Source of the DNA: Bordetella parapertussis
GTDB lineage: Bacteria; Pseudomonadota; Gammaproteobacteria; Burkholderiales; Burkholderiaceae_B
Length of the DNA: 64,000 nucleotides
Assembly: GCA_945883615.1 (NCBI GenBank)
Contig: CAMCYB010000002.1
Coordinates: 1 to 64,000 of the forward strand
Direction: 5' to 3'
The translations under genes and the position numbers were made by a program. The notes beneath the pieces were generated by a model that saw only the letters and a list, made by a program, of their open reading frames with translations, was not told the DNA's origin and did no database searches. Each line of letters opens with the position of its first letter. The stretch's first letter is position 1. Below, piece by piece: positions 55,915-64,000 of this stretch.

Positions 55915-57084
55915 GTGCTGTCGTCAATTTTTCCAGAGGGTTTGAAAGAAAACGCTCAAGCCCTACTTCCTCAAGCAATTTTAGCCCTAGCTGATGGCTC
56001 TTTGTTTTATGGCCATTCAATTGGTGCGCCGGGACATAGCGTTGCCGAGTTAGTTTTTAACACGGCCATGACGGGCTACCAAGAAATTCTCACTGACCCA
56101 AGTTACAGCGGTCAGATTGTGACGCTCACATACCCCCACATAGGCAATACGGGCGTCAATCCAGAAGATGTTGAGTCTAATAAGGTGCACGCGGCAGGTC
56201 TCGTTGTGCGCGATTGTTCCTTACGCGTTTCAAACTTTCGCGCAACGCAATCATTGCCTGAGTATCTAAAAGAGCATGGCATTGTTGCGATTGCTGGGGT
56301 CGATACGCGAGAGTTAACCCGTATTTTGCGCGAAGGGGGGGCACAAGGCGCCTGCATTTATGTGGGTCAAGATGCAGATAAAGCACTTGAGTTAGCCAAT
56401 CAATTTCCGGGTATGCAGGGTAAAGATTTAGCGCAAAAAGTATCGTGTACCGCCAGCTATGACTGGCAAGAGTCGGTTTGGGCTTTAGGCCAAGGTTTTG
56501 CGTTAGGTACTGCCAATGGCCCGCATGTGGTGGCCTACGATTTTGGGGTAAAAACAAACATATTAAGGTTGTTGGCTGAACGGGGTTGCCGCATCACTGT
56601 GGTTCCTGCACAAACGTCAGCTGAACAAGCATTCGCTTTAAAGCCAGACGGTATTTTCTTATCAAACGGCCCAGGTGACCCCGAACCTTGCCATTATGCG
56701 ATCAGTGCCACCCGTGTGTTTCTTGAGAACAAAATACCTACTTTTGGTATTTGTTTAGGGCATCAAATCTTGGGTCTAGCTGTGGGTGCCCGCACCATAA
56801 AAATGAAAAACGGTCATCATGGTTCAAACCACCCCGTGCAAGAGCTCGCCACTGGCCGCGTCTTAATCACAGCGCAAAATCATGGGTTTGCAGTTGATGC
56901 CGGTAGTTTGCCTAAGCATGCCCAAGTCACGCATGTTTCATTATTTGACGGCACCTTGCAAGGGTTTGAGTTAACCGATCGCCCTGCCTTTTGCTTTCAA
57001 GGGCACCCTGAGGCGAGTCCTGGCCCCCACGATATTGGGGCGTTATTCGACAAATTTGTCGGCCTTATGGCCAAGCAGAAATAA
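55915..57084 (+). CDS. carA: Carbamoyl-phosphate synthase small (glutaminase) subunit
   Basis: A 389-residue CarA. The N-terminal domain has [19 protein letters not shown] and [21 protein letters not shown]. The class I glutaminase domain has [15 protein letters not shown], the nucleophile Cys in [17 protein letters not shown] (~residue 277), and [15 protein letters not shown] with the catalytic His and Glu. It supplies ammonia to CarB for arginine and pyrimidine synthesis. The start is taken as GTG at 55915 (GGGG ten bases upstream); the family similarity begins about 17 residues later, so the true start may be a little downstream. Confidence 0.95.
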   Translation: MLSSIFPEGLKENAQALLPQAILALADGSLFYGHSIGAPGHSVAELVFNTAMTGYQEILTDPSYSGQIVTLTYPHIGNTGVNPEDVESNKVHAAGLVVRDCSLRVSNFRATQSLPEYLKEHGIVAIAGVDTRELTRILREGGAQGACIYVGQDADKALELANQFPGMQGKDLAQKVSCTASYDWQESVWALGQGFALGTANGPHVVAYDFGVKTNILRLLAERGCRITVVPAQTSAEQAFALKPDGIFLSNGPGDPEPCHYAISATRVFLENKIPTFGICLGHQILGLAVGARTIKMKNGHHGSNHPVQELATGRVLITAQNHGFAVDAGSLPKHAQVTHVSLFDGTLQGFELTDRPAFCFQGHPEASPGPHDIGALFDKFVGLMAKQK

Positions 57085-57096
57085 TTCAAGAGCCCT

Positions 57097-60000
57097 ATGC
57101 CTAAACGTACAGACCTAAAAAGCATTCTTATCATTGGCGCTGGCCCGATCGTTATTGGTCAAGCCTGCGAATTCGATTATTCCGGCGCTCAAGCGTGTAA
57201 AGCCCTAAAAGCTGAGGGTTTCAGAACCATCTTGGTCAATAGCAACCCTGCGACCATTATGACTGACCCTGAAACTGCCGATGTCATTTACATTGAGCCC
57301 ATCACTTGGCAAGTTTTAGAAAAAATCATTGAAATTGAAAAGCCTGATGCTTTATTACCCACCATGGGGGGTCAAACAGCGCTCAATTGCGCGCTTGATT
57401 TAGAGGCTCAAGGCATCTTAATAAAACATGGCGTTGAAATGATTGGCGCCAATGCCCATGCCATTGAAAAGGCAGAAGACCGCCAAAAATTTAAAGTCGC
57501 CATGACTTCTATCGGGCTCGAGTCTGCCAAATCAGGTGTGGCCCACAGTCTGGCAGAAGCCTACACGGTGCAGCGTGAAATTGCTGAGTTAACCGATACA
57601 TCGGGTTTCCCGATTGTTATTCGTCCAAGCTTCACCATGGGCGGTAGTGGCGGTGGTATTGCCTACAACCCTGAAGAATTCGAAACCATTTGCCGTCGTG
57701 GTCTTGAAGCCTCACCAACCAGTGAATTACTGATTGAAGAGTCTTTATTAGGCTGGAAAGAATACGAAATGGAAGTTGTGCGCGATAGCGCTGACAACTG
57801 CATTATCGTCTGTTCAATTGAAAACCTTGATCCGATGGGTGTGCACACGGGTGATTCAATTACCGTCGCACCGGCTCAAACCCTGACTGACAAAGAATAT
57901 CAAAACATGCGTAATGCATCGATTGCCGTGTTGCGTGAAATTGGTGTTGATACGGGTGGTTCAAATGTTCAATTTGCGGTTAACCCCAAAAATGGTCGCT
58001 TGATCGTTATTGAAATGAACCCGCGCGTATCGCGTTCATCGGCTTTGGCGTCTAAAGCAACGGGCTTTCCTATTGCAAAAGTAGCGGCACGTTTGGCTGT
58101 GGGTTACACGCTTGATGAGCTTAGAAATGAAATCACTGGGGGCGCCACACCCGCGTCGTTTGAACCAACCATTGATTATGTCGTCACGAAAATTCCACGC
58201 TTTGCATTTGAAAAATTTCCAACAGCTGATTCCCGCCTTACCACTCAAATGAAGTCGGTCGGCGAGGTGATGGCGATTGGTCGCACATTCCAAGATTCAT
58301 TTCAAAAAGCCATGCGGGGTCTTGAGGTTGGCGTTGATGGCTTAAATCAAAAAACCATCGACCGTGAAAAAATACAAATCGAGCTCGGCGAACCAGGTCC
58401 AGAGCGCATTTGGTATGTGGGTGACGCTTTCGCGCAAGGTTTCACCTTAGAAGAGGTGCATCAACTCACGCATATTGATCCCTGGTTCTTAGAACAAATT
58501 AAAGAAATCGTCGATATCGAATTAACCCTTGAGCAAAAAACACTCGCCGACCTTGATCGCGACATTATTTTTCAGCTAAAGCGCCGCGGCTTCTCTGATC
58601 GTCGTTTAGCCTTTTTGCTCGACAGCACTGAATCTGAAGTGCGAAAAACACGTCATCAATTTAATGTGCGCCCCGTCTTTAAACGTGTTGACACCTGCGC
58701 CGCAGAGTTTGCAACAAACACCGCTTACATGTACTCAACATATGAGCAGGTGTGTGAAGCAAAACCGACAGACCGCAAAAAAATTATTGTGCTCGGTGGT
58801 GGTCCCAACCGAATTGGTCAGGGTATTGAATTTGATTATTGTTGTGTTCATGCCGCACTTGCTTTGCGTGAACATGGTTTTGAAACCATCATGGTTAACT
58901 GCAACCCTGAAACGGTATCAACTGATTACGACACCTCAGACCGACTGTACTTTGAGCCCCTTACTCTTGAAGACGTTTTAGAGATTGTCCACGTTGAGAA
59001 GCCCGTTGGCATGATTGTTCAATATGGGGGTCAAACTCCCTTGAAATTAGCCCGTGCGCTTGAGGCTAATGGTGTTCCCATCATAGGTACCAGCCCCGAG
59101 TCAATCGATGTGGCTGAAGACCGTGAACGCTTCCAAAAGCTATTGGTAAAACTTAACTTGCGGCAACCTCTTAACCGAACAGCACGTACCGAAGCAGAAG
59201 CTTTAGCGCATGCAAGCGACATTGGTTACCCTTTGGTGGTTCGACCCAGTTACGTGTTGGGCGGTCGCGCTATGGAAATCGTTCACGAGCAAAATGACCT
59301 CGAACGTTACATGCGTGAAGCCGTTAAGGTCAGTAATGATTCACCGGTCTTACTTGATCACTTTTTAAACCATGCCATTGAAGTTGACGTTGATTGTATT
59401 GCCGACGGTCAGCGCGTTTTTATTGGTGGTGTAATGGAACACATTGAGCAGGCGGGCGTGCACTCGGGTGACTCAGCCTGCAGCTTGCCCCCCTTTTCAT
59501 TGTCAGCAGATGTCATTGATGAAATTAAACGTCAAACAGCCGCGATGGCGCGCGCATTAAACGTTAAAGGTCTCATGAACGTGCAGTTTGCTGTTCAAGA
59601 TGGTGATGTGTTTGTGCTTGAGGTCAACCCGCGCGCATCGCGAACCGTACCCTTTGTGTCAAAAGCCACGGGCTTGCAGCTTGCCAAAATTGGGGCGCTT
59701 GCTATGGCTGGCGTGTCGCTTGATGAGCAGGGCATAACGCATGAAGTCGTGCCGCACTATTTCTCAGTTAAAGAGGCAGTGTTTCCGTTTGTAAAGTTTC
59801 CAGGTGTTGACACGATTTTGGGCCCTGAAATGAAATCGACGGGCGAAGTCATGGGGGTTGGTCAAAGCTTTGGCGAGGCATTTGTGAAGTCACAAATAGC
59901 GGCCAGCGTTAAGTTACCTGAATCAGGCCGTGTCTTTATCAGTGTCAAAAATCAAGATAAACAACGTGCAGTTGATGTGGCGCGTGGCCTGCACGCAATG

Positions 60001-60339
60001 GGTTTTAAAATTGCGGCTAGCCGCGGTACAGCAGCTGTTATTGAGGCTGCAGGCATACCGGTCAGTATTGTTAACAAAGTGGCAGAAGGGCGTCCACACA
60101 TTGTTGATATGTTGAAAAATGGCGATATCTCATTGGTTATTAATACCGTTGAAGAGCGTCGTAATGCCATCACCGACTCACGCACCATTCGAACTCAAGC
60201 TTTAGCCGCACGGGTTACTTATTACACGACTATTGCAGGCGCGTGGGCGGCCGTAGAAGGTATGCAGTACTTGCGCCAAGGCCGAGGCTTACAAGTGTAT
60301 TCATTGCAGTCTTTACATGACTCATTGGCCAAGCAGTAA
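57097..60339 (+). CDS. carB: Carbamoyl-phosphate synthase large subunit
   Basis: A 1080-residue CarB starting [20 protein letters not shown]. It has two ATP-grasp halves (~1-400 and ~555-940; the second opens [20 protein letters not shown]), a helical oligomerisation domain between them and a C-terminal MGS-like allosteric domain (~940-1075; [18 protein letters not shown]) that binds UMP, IMP or ornithine in E. coli. Complete and of standard length. The gap to carA is 12 bp. Confidence 0.98.
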   Translation: MPKRTDLKSILIIGAGPIVIGQACEFDYSGAQACKALKAEGFRTILVNSNPATIMTDPETADVIYIEPITWQVLEKIIEIEKPDALLPTMGGQTALNCALDLEAQGILIKHGVEMIGANAHAIEKAEDRQKFKVAMTSIGLESAKSGVAHSLAEAYTVQREIAELTDTSGFPIVIRPSFTMGGSGGGIAYNPEEFETICRRGLEASPTSELLIEESLLGWKEYEMEVVRDSADNCIIVCSIENLDPMGVHTGDSITVAPAQTLTDKEYQNMRNASIAVLREIGVDTGGSNVQFAVNPKNGRLIVIEMNPRVSRSSALASKATGFPIAKVAARLAVGYTLDELRNEITGGATPASFEPTIDYVVTKIPRFAFEKFPTADSRLTTQMKSVGEVMAIGRTFQDSFQKAMRGLEVGVDGLNQKTIDREKIQIELGEPGPERIWYVGDAFAQGFTLEEVHQLTHIDPWFLEQIKEIVDIELTLEQKTLADLDRDIIFQLKRRGFSDRRLAFLLDSTESEVRKTRHQFNVRPVFKRVDTCAAEFATNTAYMYSTYEQVCEAKPTDRKKIIVLGGGPNRIGQGIEFDYCCVHAALALREHGFETIMVNCNPETVSTDYDTSDRLYFEPLTLEDVLEIVHVEKPVGMIVQYGGQTPLKLARALEANGVPIIGTSPESIDVAEDRERFQKLLVKLNLRQPLNRTARTEAEALAHASDIGYPLVVRPSYVLGGRAMEIVHEQNDLERYMREAVKVSNDSPVLLDHFLNHAIEVDVDCIADGQRVFIGGVMEHIEQAGVHSGDSACSLPPFSLSADVIDEIKRQTAAMARALNVKGLMNVQFAVQDGDVFVLEVNPRASRTVPFVSKATGLQLAKIGALAMAGVSLDEQGITHEVVPHYFSVKEAVFPFVKFPGVDTILGPEMKSTGEVMGVGQSFGEAFVKSQIAASVKLPESGRVFISVKNQDKQRAVDVARGLHAMGFKIAASRGTAAVIEAAGIPVSIVNKVAEGRPHIVDMLKNGDISLVINTVEERRNAITDSRTIRTQALAARVTYYTTIAGAWAAVEGMQYLRQGRGLQVYSLQSLHDSLAKQ

Positions 60340-61114
60340 TTCTCAAGTCACTCGTCAACCCACTGTATTTATTACAGGTGCAAGCAGTGGTTTGGGTGCT
60401 GCCTTGGCGCTTCAGTATGCTCGCGCAGGTTATGTTTTAGGTTTGGTTGCCCGACGACAAGCTCAGTTGGCGGCTATGGTGGCTGGCTTACCTGGTCAGC
60501 ACTTTACTTATTTACTTGACGTGCGTGACCGTAACGCATTGCATGCGGCCGCAGCTGATTTTATGCAGCAAACAGGCGGTGCTGTCGATGTTGTTATTGC
60601 TAATGCGGGTGTAAGCGCCGGCACACTAACTGAGTCGACAGATGATTTTGCGGTTTTCAAAGAAATATTCGATATCAACGTCTTAGCAACCGTTGCCACC
60701 TTTGAACCGTTTATACCCGCCATGGTGGCTCTTGGTTCAGGCAGGCTGGTGGGCATTGCCAGCGTAGCGGGTGTACGAGGCTTGCCCGGCGCGGGGGCTT
60801 ACAGCGCCTCTAAAGCTGCCGTTGCAACCTATTGCGAAGCTTTACGTCTAGAAATGGCTCCCAGAGGTGTTTCGGTGGTCACCATTGCACCGGGTTACGT
60901 CAAAAGTGAGATGACTGCGGTGAACACTTACCGTATGCCTTTTTTGTTACCTGCAGATGTGTTTGCAAGACGGGCAGCCAAAGCTATTGAACAACGCCGT
61001 CGTTACATCGTCATTCCTTGGCAAATGGGGTGGGTAGCGCGTTTAATGCGGCTCATTCCCCCGGTTCTATACGATCGCTTGGCATTGAAGGCACCCCGCA
61101 AAAAACGCCGGTGA
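60317..61114 (+). CDS. Short-chain dehydrogenase/reductase
   Basis: A 265-residue classical SDR. The cofactor motif is [16 protein letters not shown] (~residue 17), followed by NAGVSAG (~residue 95), the catalytic Ser in [10 protein letters not shown] and Tyr/Lys in AYSASKAA (~residue 157). The basic arginine pair VARRQAQ after beta-2 suggests NADP(H). The start codon lies inside carB (23-bp overlap), so translation is probably coupled to it. The substrate is unknown. The C-terminus is basic (LKAPRKKRR) and may contact the membrane. Confidence 0.88.
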   Translation: MTHWPSSNSQVTRQPTVFITGASSGLGAALALQYARAGYVLGLVARRQAQLAAMVAGLPGQHFTYLLDVRDRNALHAAAADFMQQTGGAVDVVIANAGVSAGTLTESTDDFAVFKEIFDINVLATVATFEPFIPAMVALGSGRLVGIASVAGVRGLPGAGAYSASKAAVATYCEALRLEMAPRGVSVVTIAPGYVKSEMTAVNTYRMPFLLPADVFARRAAKAIEQRRRYIVIPWQMGWVARLMRLIPPVLYDRLALKAPRKKRR

Positions 61115-61233
61115 AGCAAAAAAAATTAGAGCGTTTATCTAGCTATTGTTTTGGTTAATGCAACAGCTAAAAGGCTTGATGTTTCATCAAAGCGAATCGT
61201 CAAGCCAAGTACTGAATCGACAGCACTTGTACA

Positions 61234-61893
61234 TCACTTGTTAAAAAAACCAGTGTTCGTCAAACCAAAGCCCTCGAGGTGTGCGACATCACCCCAATCA
61301 ATTAAGTGCCAATCCGTTTCGCCAACATAGATGCGATTAATGCTTGCATTAGCCAGTTTCGCGACTCGAGGTGTTTCTAACGATGACTGGGTGGCATGAC
61401 GCCATATGACGTCCATCGTGCCACCATGCGTGACTAATGCGATACGACCCCCTGGGTGACGCCGGGCGATGTTGTTAACGGTTTGTATGGCACGATCGTG
61501 CAGCGTTTGAAGTGATTCCCCCTGGGGTAAGTCTTCGTCCGGTTGACGTCGTTGCCAAATCTCAGCAGCTTGGGGTTGTATATCAAACATTTCGTCAAAC
61601 TTCACGCCTTCAAGCACACCAAAGTTTCGCTCGCGAATACCCGCGTCGATCGTCACCGTTAACCCTAATGCTTGCGCTAAAGTATGTGCTGTTTGATGAG
61701 CACGTTTAAGATCACTTGAATAAACTTGATCGATTGGGCGATCGCCTTGATAGTGGTCCTGTGCCAGTCGTTTAGCGAGAGCCTGCGCTTGCAAGTGACC
61801 GACTTCATTTAAATCAATATCGCGCCACCCTTGTAAGCGATGTTCAGTGTTCCAGTGGGTTTCGCCGTGGCGAATAACAATGACTTCAGTCAT
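61234..61893 (-). CDS. Histidine phosphatase family protein (GpmB/CobC-like)
   Basis: About 219 residues from the ATG at 61893 (MTEVIVIRHGETHWNTEHRL). The phosphate pocket is RHGETHWN (His nucleophile, Arg), with VYSSDLKRAHQTA, IRERNFGVLEG and the second catalytic His in ALVTHGGTMDVI. The family includes phosphoglycerate mutase and several small-molecule phosphatases; this branch is usually annotated GpmB-like and more often acts as a phosphatase. An in-frame ATG five codons upstream is an alternative start. Convergent with the SDR gene. Confidence 0.88.
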   Translation of the reverse strand: MTEVIVIRHGETHWNTEHRLQGWRDIDLNEVGHLQAQALAKRLAQDHYQGDRPIDQVYSSDLKRAHQTAHTLAQALGLTVTIDAGIRERNFGVLEGVKFDEMFDIQPQAAEIWQRRQPDEDLPQGESLQTLHDRAIQTVNNIARRHPGGRIALVTHGGTMDVIWRHATQSSLETPRVAKLANASINRIYVGETDWHLIDWGDVAHLEGFGLTNTGFFNK

Positions 61894-61982
61894 ATCGTAA
61901 ATGCCCAATAAATGTTGACTATGAAGTGTATGGTAGTTTTTTTATTTTGACTGTAAAGGTCGGTTTTTTTGTAAACGCCCCC

Positions 61983-62010
61983 TTGCAAAGTTTCTAAACT
62001 TTCCTACAAT
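61983..62010 (+). promoter_or_regulatory. Candidate sigma-70 promoter for greA
   Basis: TTGCAA (61983-61988) and TACAAT (62005-62010) are 16 bp apart, a fair match to the -35/-10 consensus. Initiation would be near 62017, giving a leader of about 73 nt that contains the terminator hairpin at 62033-62073. Confidence 0.5.
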
Positions 62011-62032
62011 AGGCCTATCGTTGTTATAAATA

Positions 62033-62073
62033 TTGACCCCGGTTCAAAATACGGCCGGGGTTAATCTTTTTTT
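62033..62073 (+). terminator. Intrinsic terminator in the greA leader (attenuator, GraL-like)
   Basis: TTGACCCCGG (62033-62042) pairs with CCGGGGTTAA (62055-62064) in a 10-bp stem with one G-T pair and a 12-nt loop, then TCTTTTTTT. That is a strong Rho-independent terminator, yet it ends 16 bases before the greA start codon (62090) on the same strand, downstream of a good promoter. No gene ends upstream on the plus strand within 900 bp, so it cannot simply serve an earlier operon. In E. coli the greA leader terminates most transcripts to make the GraL small RNA; this looks analogous. Confidence 0.75.
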
Positions 62074-62089
62074 ACTTAGGAATTTTGTT

Positions 62090-62566
62090 ATGTCTGCCAT
62101 ACCCATGACCGTTGCCGGTGCCAAGCGTTTGCAAGAAGAGTTACATCGTCTCAAACATGTTGAACGCCCTGATGTGATTAATGCAATTGCCGAAGCACGT
62201 GCACAAGGTGATTTGTCAGAAAATGCAGAGTACGATGCTGCGCGCGAGCGTCAAGCATTTGTTGAAGGCCGTATTATTGAATTAGACGGTACCCTGTCAA
62301 ACTCACAGGTTATTGACCCTAAAGAACTTGATGCTGAAGGCAAGGTTGTATTTGGCGCCACGGTAGATATTGAAGATTTGACATCGAGTGTTCGTGTTAC
62401 CTACCAAATAGTTGGCGACATTGAGGCCGACATTCGTAAAAACCTTATTTCTATTTCAAGTCCGGTCACACGGGCACTGATTGGTAAGGTTGCGGGTGAC
62501 GTTGTTGAAGTGCATGCCCCATCAGGTGTCATTGAGTATGAAATATTAGACGTGCGTTATATCTAA
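62090..62566 (+). CDS. greA: Transcription elongation factor GreA
   Basis: A 158-residue GreA, the standard length, from the ATG at 62090 (MSAIPMTVAGAKRLQEELH), with AGGA nine bases upstream. The N-terminal coiled-coil carries the acidic tip EARAQGDLSENAEYDAARERQ that enters the polymerase secondary channel and stimulates transcript cleavage; the C-terminal FKBP-like domain starts at ~residue 80 and ends SPVTRALIGKVAGDVVEV. The open frame extends upstream through the leader hairpin, but the coding start is clearly at 62090. The carAB-greA-yhbY-rlmE order is as in other Burkholderiales, with two genes inserted. Confidence 0.97.
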   Translation: MSAIPMTVAGAKRLQEELHRLKHVERPDVINAIAEARAQGDLSENAEYDAARERQAFVEGRIIELDGTLSNSQVIDPKELDAEGKVVFGATVDIEDLTSSVRVTYQIVGDIEADIRKNLISISSPVTRALIGKVAGDVVEVHAPSGVIEYEILDVRYI

Positions 62567-62756
62567 TCATCTGTCGGTCTTGTACATCAAAAAAACCCTG
62601 TCTTGAAATGATTTAACAGCGTTGTTCATGAAACCCAACGTTGCGGTCACTTCAGTCACAGGGGGCGTTTAACCAAGAAAAATGAGTGCACGCGTCGCGA
62701 GTGCGCATATCAAATAAAATAAGCGTCACAGTTTGTTTTAGTCAACTTGACATTCT

Positions 62757-63344
62757 TTAACTGGTGCGACCGCGCCGCGCGCCAGACTTTAAACTCATTG
62801 CACTGCGTGGCTTGGCTTGTGTGGCACGTTTGGCCGTTTGACCCACGGCGCGACGAGTTGGTCGGGTTGGCTTTTCAGCTGAAAATACGCGCGTCTCGCG
62901 ACCATTTACAGTGTCACGGTCAGTATCTTTTACAATACGTGAACGCTTGCCTAATGTTTTGCCTTGGGCGGCTAGTTTTTTAGGGGTGTGTGGGTCAGAT
63001 GCCTTGCGTTTTAATATAGCAATGGGTTTGGCTATTTTTTCACCCAAAACTTCAGCGTAAGCGCGGCGATCACTTTGACGATAAAGAATCAACGTTTTGC
63101 CCAAATGGTGAACAGCAGCGCAATCAAGCTGTTCGCAAATTTGTGTCAAGATGGTGTTGCGGTCTTCGCGTTCGGTGGTGCCCGCTTTAACCTTAATAAG
63201 CTCATGCGAATTGAGGGCTAAGTCAATTTCTTTAAGTACCGGGGCGGTTAAACCTTGGTCACCAATCATAACGACTGGTTTAAGTGGGTGGGCTGCGCCG
63301 CGAAGTGCGCTGCGTGATTTGCTGGTGAGTTCGAGTGTCGACAT
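62757..63344 (-). CDS. yhbY: YhbY/CRM-domain RNA-binding protein with basic C-terminal tail
   Basis: A 195-residue protein. Residues ~1-97 form a CRM domain like E. coli Yhb[29 protein letters not shown], then [12 protein letters not shown] and [17 protein letters not shown] with the GxxG-like loop. YhbY associates with pre-50S ribosomal subunits. E. coli YhbY ends after this domain (97 residues); here ~95 more residues, rich in Arg, Lys, Thr and Ala, follow and look disordered, probably RNA-contacting. Divergent from rlmE with 18 bp between the start codons. Confidence 0.9.
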   Translation of the reverse strand: MSTLELTSKSRSALRGAAHPLKPVVMIGDQGLTAPVLKEIDLALNSHELIKVKAGTTEREDRNTILTQICEQLDCAAVHHLGKTLILYRQSDRRAYAEVLGEKIAKPIAILKRKASDPHTPKKLAAQGKTLGKRSRIVKDTDRDTVNGRETRVFSAEKPTRPTRRAVGQTAKRATQAKPRSAMSLKSGARRGRTS

Positions 63345-63362
63345 AATTGGAATTGTACGGTA

Positions 63363-63995
63363 ATGGCTAAAAAGAAATTTTCACAAGAGTGGATCAATCA
63401 ACATCTGTTAGACCCCTATGTGAAACTGGCGCAGCAAAAAGGCTATCGGGCACGAGCTGCATTTAAGCTTATTGAGATTGCCGATACTGAAAAACTGTTA
63501 CGCCCGGGTGATGTGGTGGTTGATTTAGGTTCAACACCTGGTAGCTGGTCTCAAGTTGCCCGAGAAAGGCTGGTTGGGGCGGGTGGCATACTCAACGGAC
63601 GTATTATCGCTCTAGATTTGCTTCCAATGGAACCTATTGCTGGCGTAGAGTTTATTTTGGGTGATTTTCGTGAAGATAGCGTCTCAAACGCTCTGCACGA
63701 AAAGCTGGGTCAAACCAAAGTAGACCTTGTTATTTCAGATATGTCCCCCAACTTATCAGGTGTAAGTAGTGCTGATTCAGCGCGAATTGATCACGTTTGC
63801 GAGTTGGCGCAGCATTTTGCGACTCAAAACTTGAAAGCTGACGGGGCACTTATTGTGAAAGCTTTTCATGGTACGGGCTTCTCTCAAATTGTTGAATTGC
63901 TCAAAAGAGACTTTAAACGCGTGGTTGAGCGTAAGCCCAAGGCCTCTCGCGACCGTTCATCTGAGACATTTTTAGTAGCTAAATGGCTAAAATAA
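63363..63995 (+). CDS. rlmE: 23S rRNA (uridine-2'-O)-methyltransferase RlmE
   Basis: A 210-residue RrmJ/FtsJ methyltransferase that modifies U2552 in the A loop of 23S rRNA. It has [19 protein letters not shown] with catalytic Lys, the SAM motif [16 protein letters not shown] (~residue 49), [13 protein letters not shown] with catalytic Asp, [12 protein letters not shown] with catalytic Lys and [17 protein letters not shown] with catalytic Glu. The stop TAA ends at 63995, 5 bp before the window end; ftsH is expected next but lies outside. Confidence 0.96.
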   Translation: MAKKKFSQEWINQHLLDPYVKLAQQKGYRARAAFKLIEIADTEKLLRPGDVVVDLGSTPGSWSQVARERLVGAGGILNGRIIALDLLPMEPIAGVEFILGDFREDSVSNALHEKLGQTKVDLVISDMSPNLSGVSSADSARIDHVCELAQHFATQNLKADGALIVKAFHGTGFSQIVELLKRDFKRVVERKPKASRDRSSETFLVAKWLK

Positions 63996-64000
63996 TCTTA

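Noticed and set aside
57640-57656. GGCGGTAGTGGC resembles the RfaH ops element (GGCGGTAGCGTG)
   Set aside because: It encodes the glycine-rich ATP-grasp loop of CarB (GGSGGG), is deep inside the gene, and lacks the last conserved bases.
61140-61190. Two small inverted repeats (TAGCTATTG/CAACAGCTA and TTGATG-TTT-CATCAA) between convergent SDR and phosphatase genes
   Set aside because: They may help termination, but the stems are short or mismatched and no T-run follows on either strand, so I do not call a terminator.
62567-62756. 190-bp gap between greA and yhbY as an RNA or small gene
   Set aside because: Only weak inverted repeats and no good frame or promoter were seen; it is likely just the shared 3' region of two convergent genes.
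1-64000. CRISPR arrays, toxin-antitoxin pairs, prophage or restriction-modification genes
   Set aside because: No regular spaced repeats and no recognisable proteins of these systems were found on either strand; almost all coding space is taken by housekeeping genes.

Overview
The window is an ordinary, densely packed chromosomal stretch from a betaproteobacterium. The best guess is Burkholderiales, close to Alcaligenaceae. The evidence is gene content and order: lptD-surA-rsmA, glyQ-glyS-gmhB-plsC-ygjP-gloA, folK-pcnB-HAD-hda facing purM, miaA-mutL-amiC-tsaE, xerD, ffs-dnaX-ybaB-recR, carA-carB-greA and yhbY facing rlmE. The proteins have betaproteobacterial character (MurU/AmgK cell-wall recycling, AddAB-like nuclease, DUF6776-like protein). 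Base composition looks moderate (mid-40s % GC by eye), lower than in classical Bordetella or Alcaligenes, so a reduced-GC or freshwater relative is plausible. The genus cannot be decided from this sequence alone.

Layout. 1-920: the end of an IS3-family element that has cut off the 5' part of a UMF1-type MFS transporter. 1000-6796 (minus): an RfaH-like factor, then an RND efflux operon (adaptor, pump, small membrane protein, FrnE-like DsbA oxidoreductase). 6911-8005: a renalase-like FAD oxidoreductase. 8002-12674 (minus): a four-gene envelope cluster (PMT/ArnT-like glycosyltransferase, UPF0104 flippase-like protein, family 9 glycosyltransferase, PAP2 phosphatase) downstream of aspA. 14201-16891 (minus): a DUF6776-like protein and murU-amgK. 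16993-21700 (plus): lptD-surA-rsmA. 21677-28495 (minus): the glyQS operon. 28664-33664: class I fumarase, two type III CoA-transferases and an acyl-CoA hydratase. 33769-43157: folK, pcnB, HAD phosphatase, hda, purM, miaA, mutL, amiC, tsaE and the remnant of an AEC permease. 43233-51960: xerD, tRNA-Arg(CCT), an MFS transporter, a 59-residue membrane protein and an addB/addA pair. 51993-54846: 4.5S RNA, dnaX, ybaB and recR. 54891-63995: transaldolase, carAB with an overlapping SDR gene, a histidine phosphatase, greA with a terminator in its leader, yhbY and rlmE.

How the genes work together. Many adjacent genes overlap by 1-10 bp or share stop codons, as in a compact genome. The largest functional group is envelope biogenesis: LptD/SurA, AmgK/MurU, AmiC, GmhB, PlsC, an RfaH-like antiterminator and the glycosyltransferase cluster. 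A second group handles DNA replication and repair: XerD, AddAB, DnaX, YbaB, RecR, MutL and Hda.

I found no CRISPR array, prophage, defence island or clearly novel multi-gene system. The most interesting leads are a GraL-like attenuator in the greA leader, a possible mesaconate/CoA-ester module with a long inverted-repeat operator, the uncharacterised glycolipid cluster, the IS-made chimeric transporter ORF, a decayed AEC permease beside xerD, an 18-bp tandem repeat inside dnaX, and an AddB-like protein without the Walker A and Fe-S cysteines of Bacillus AddB.
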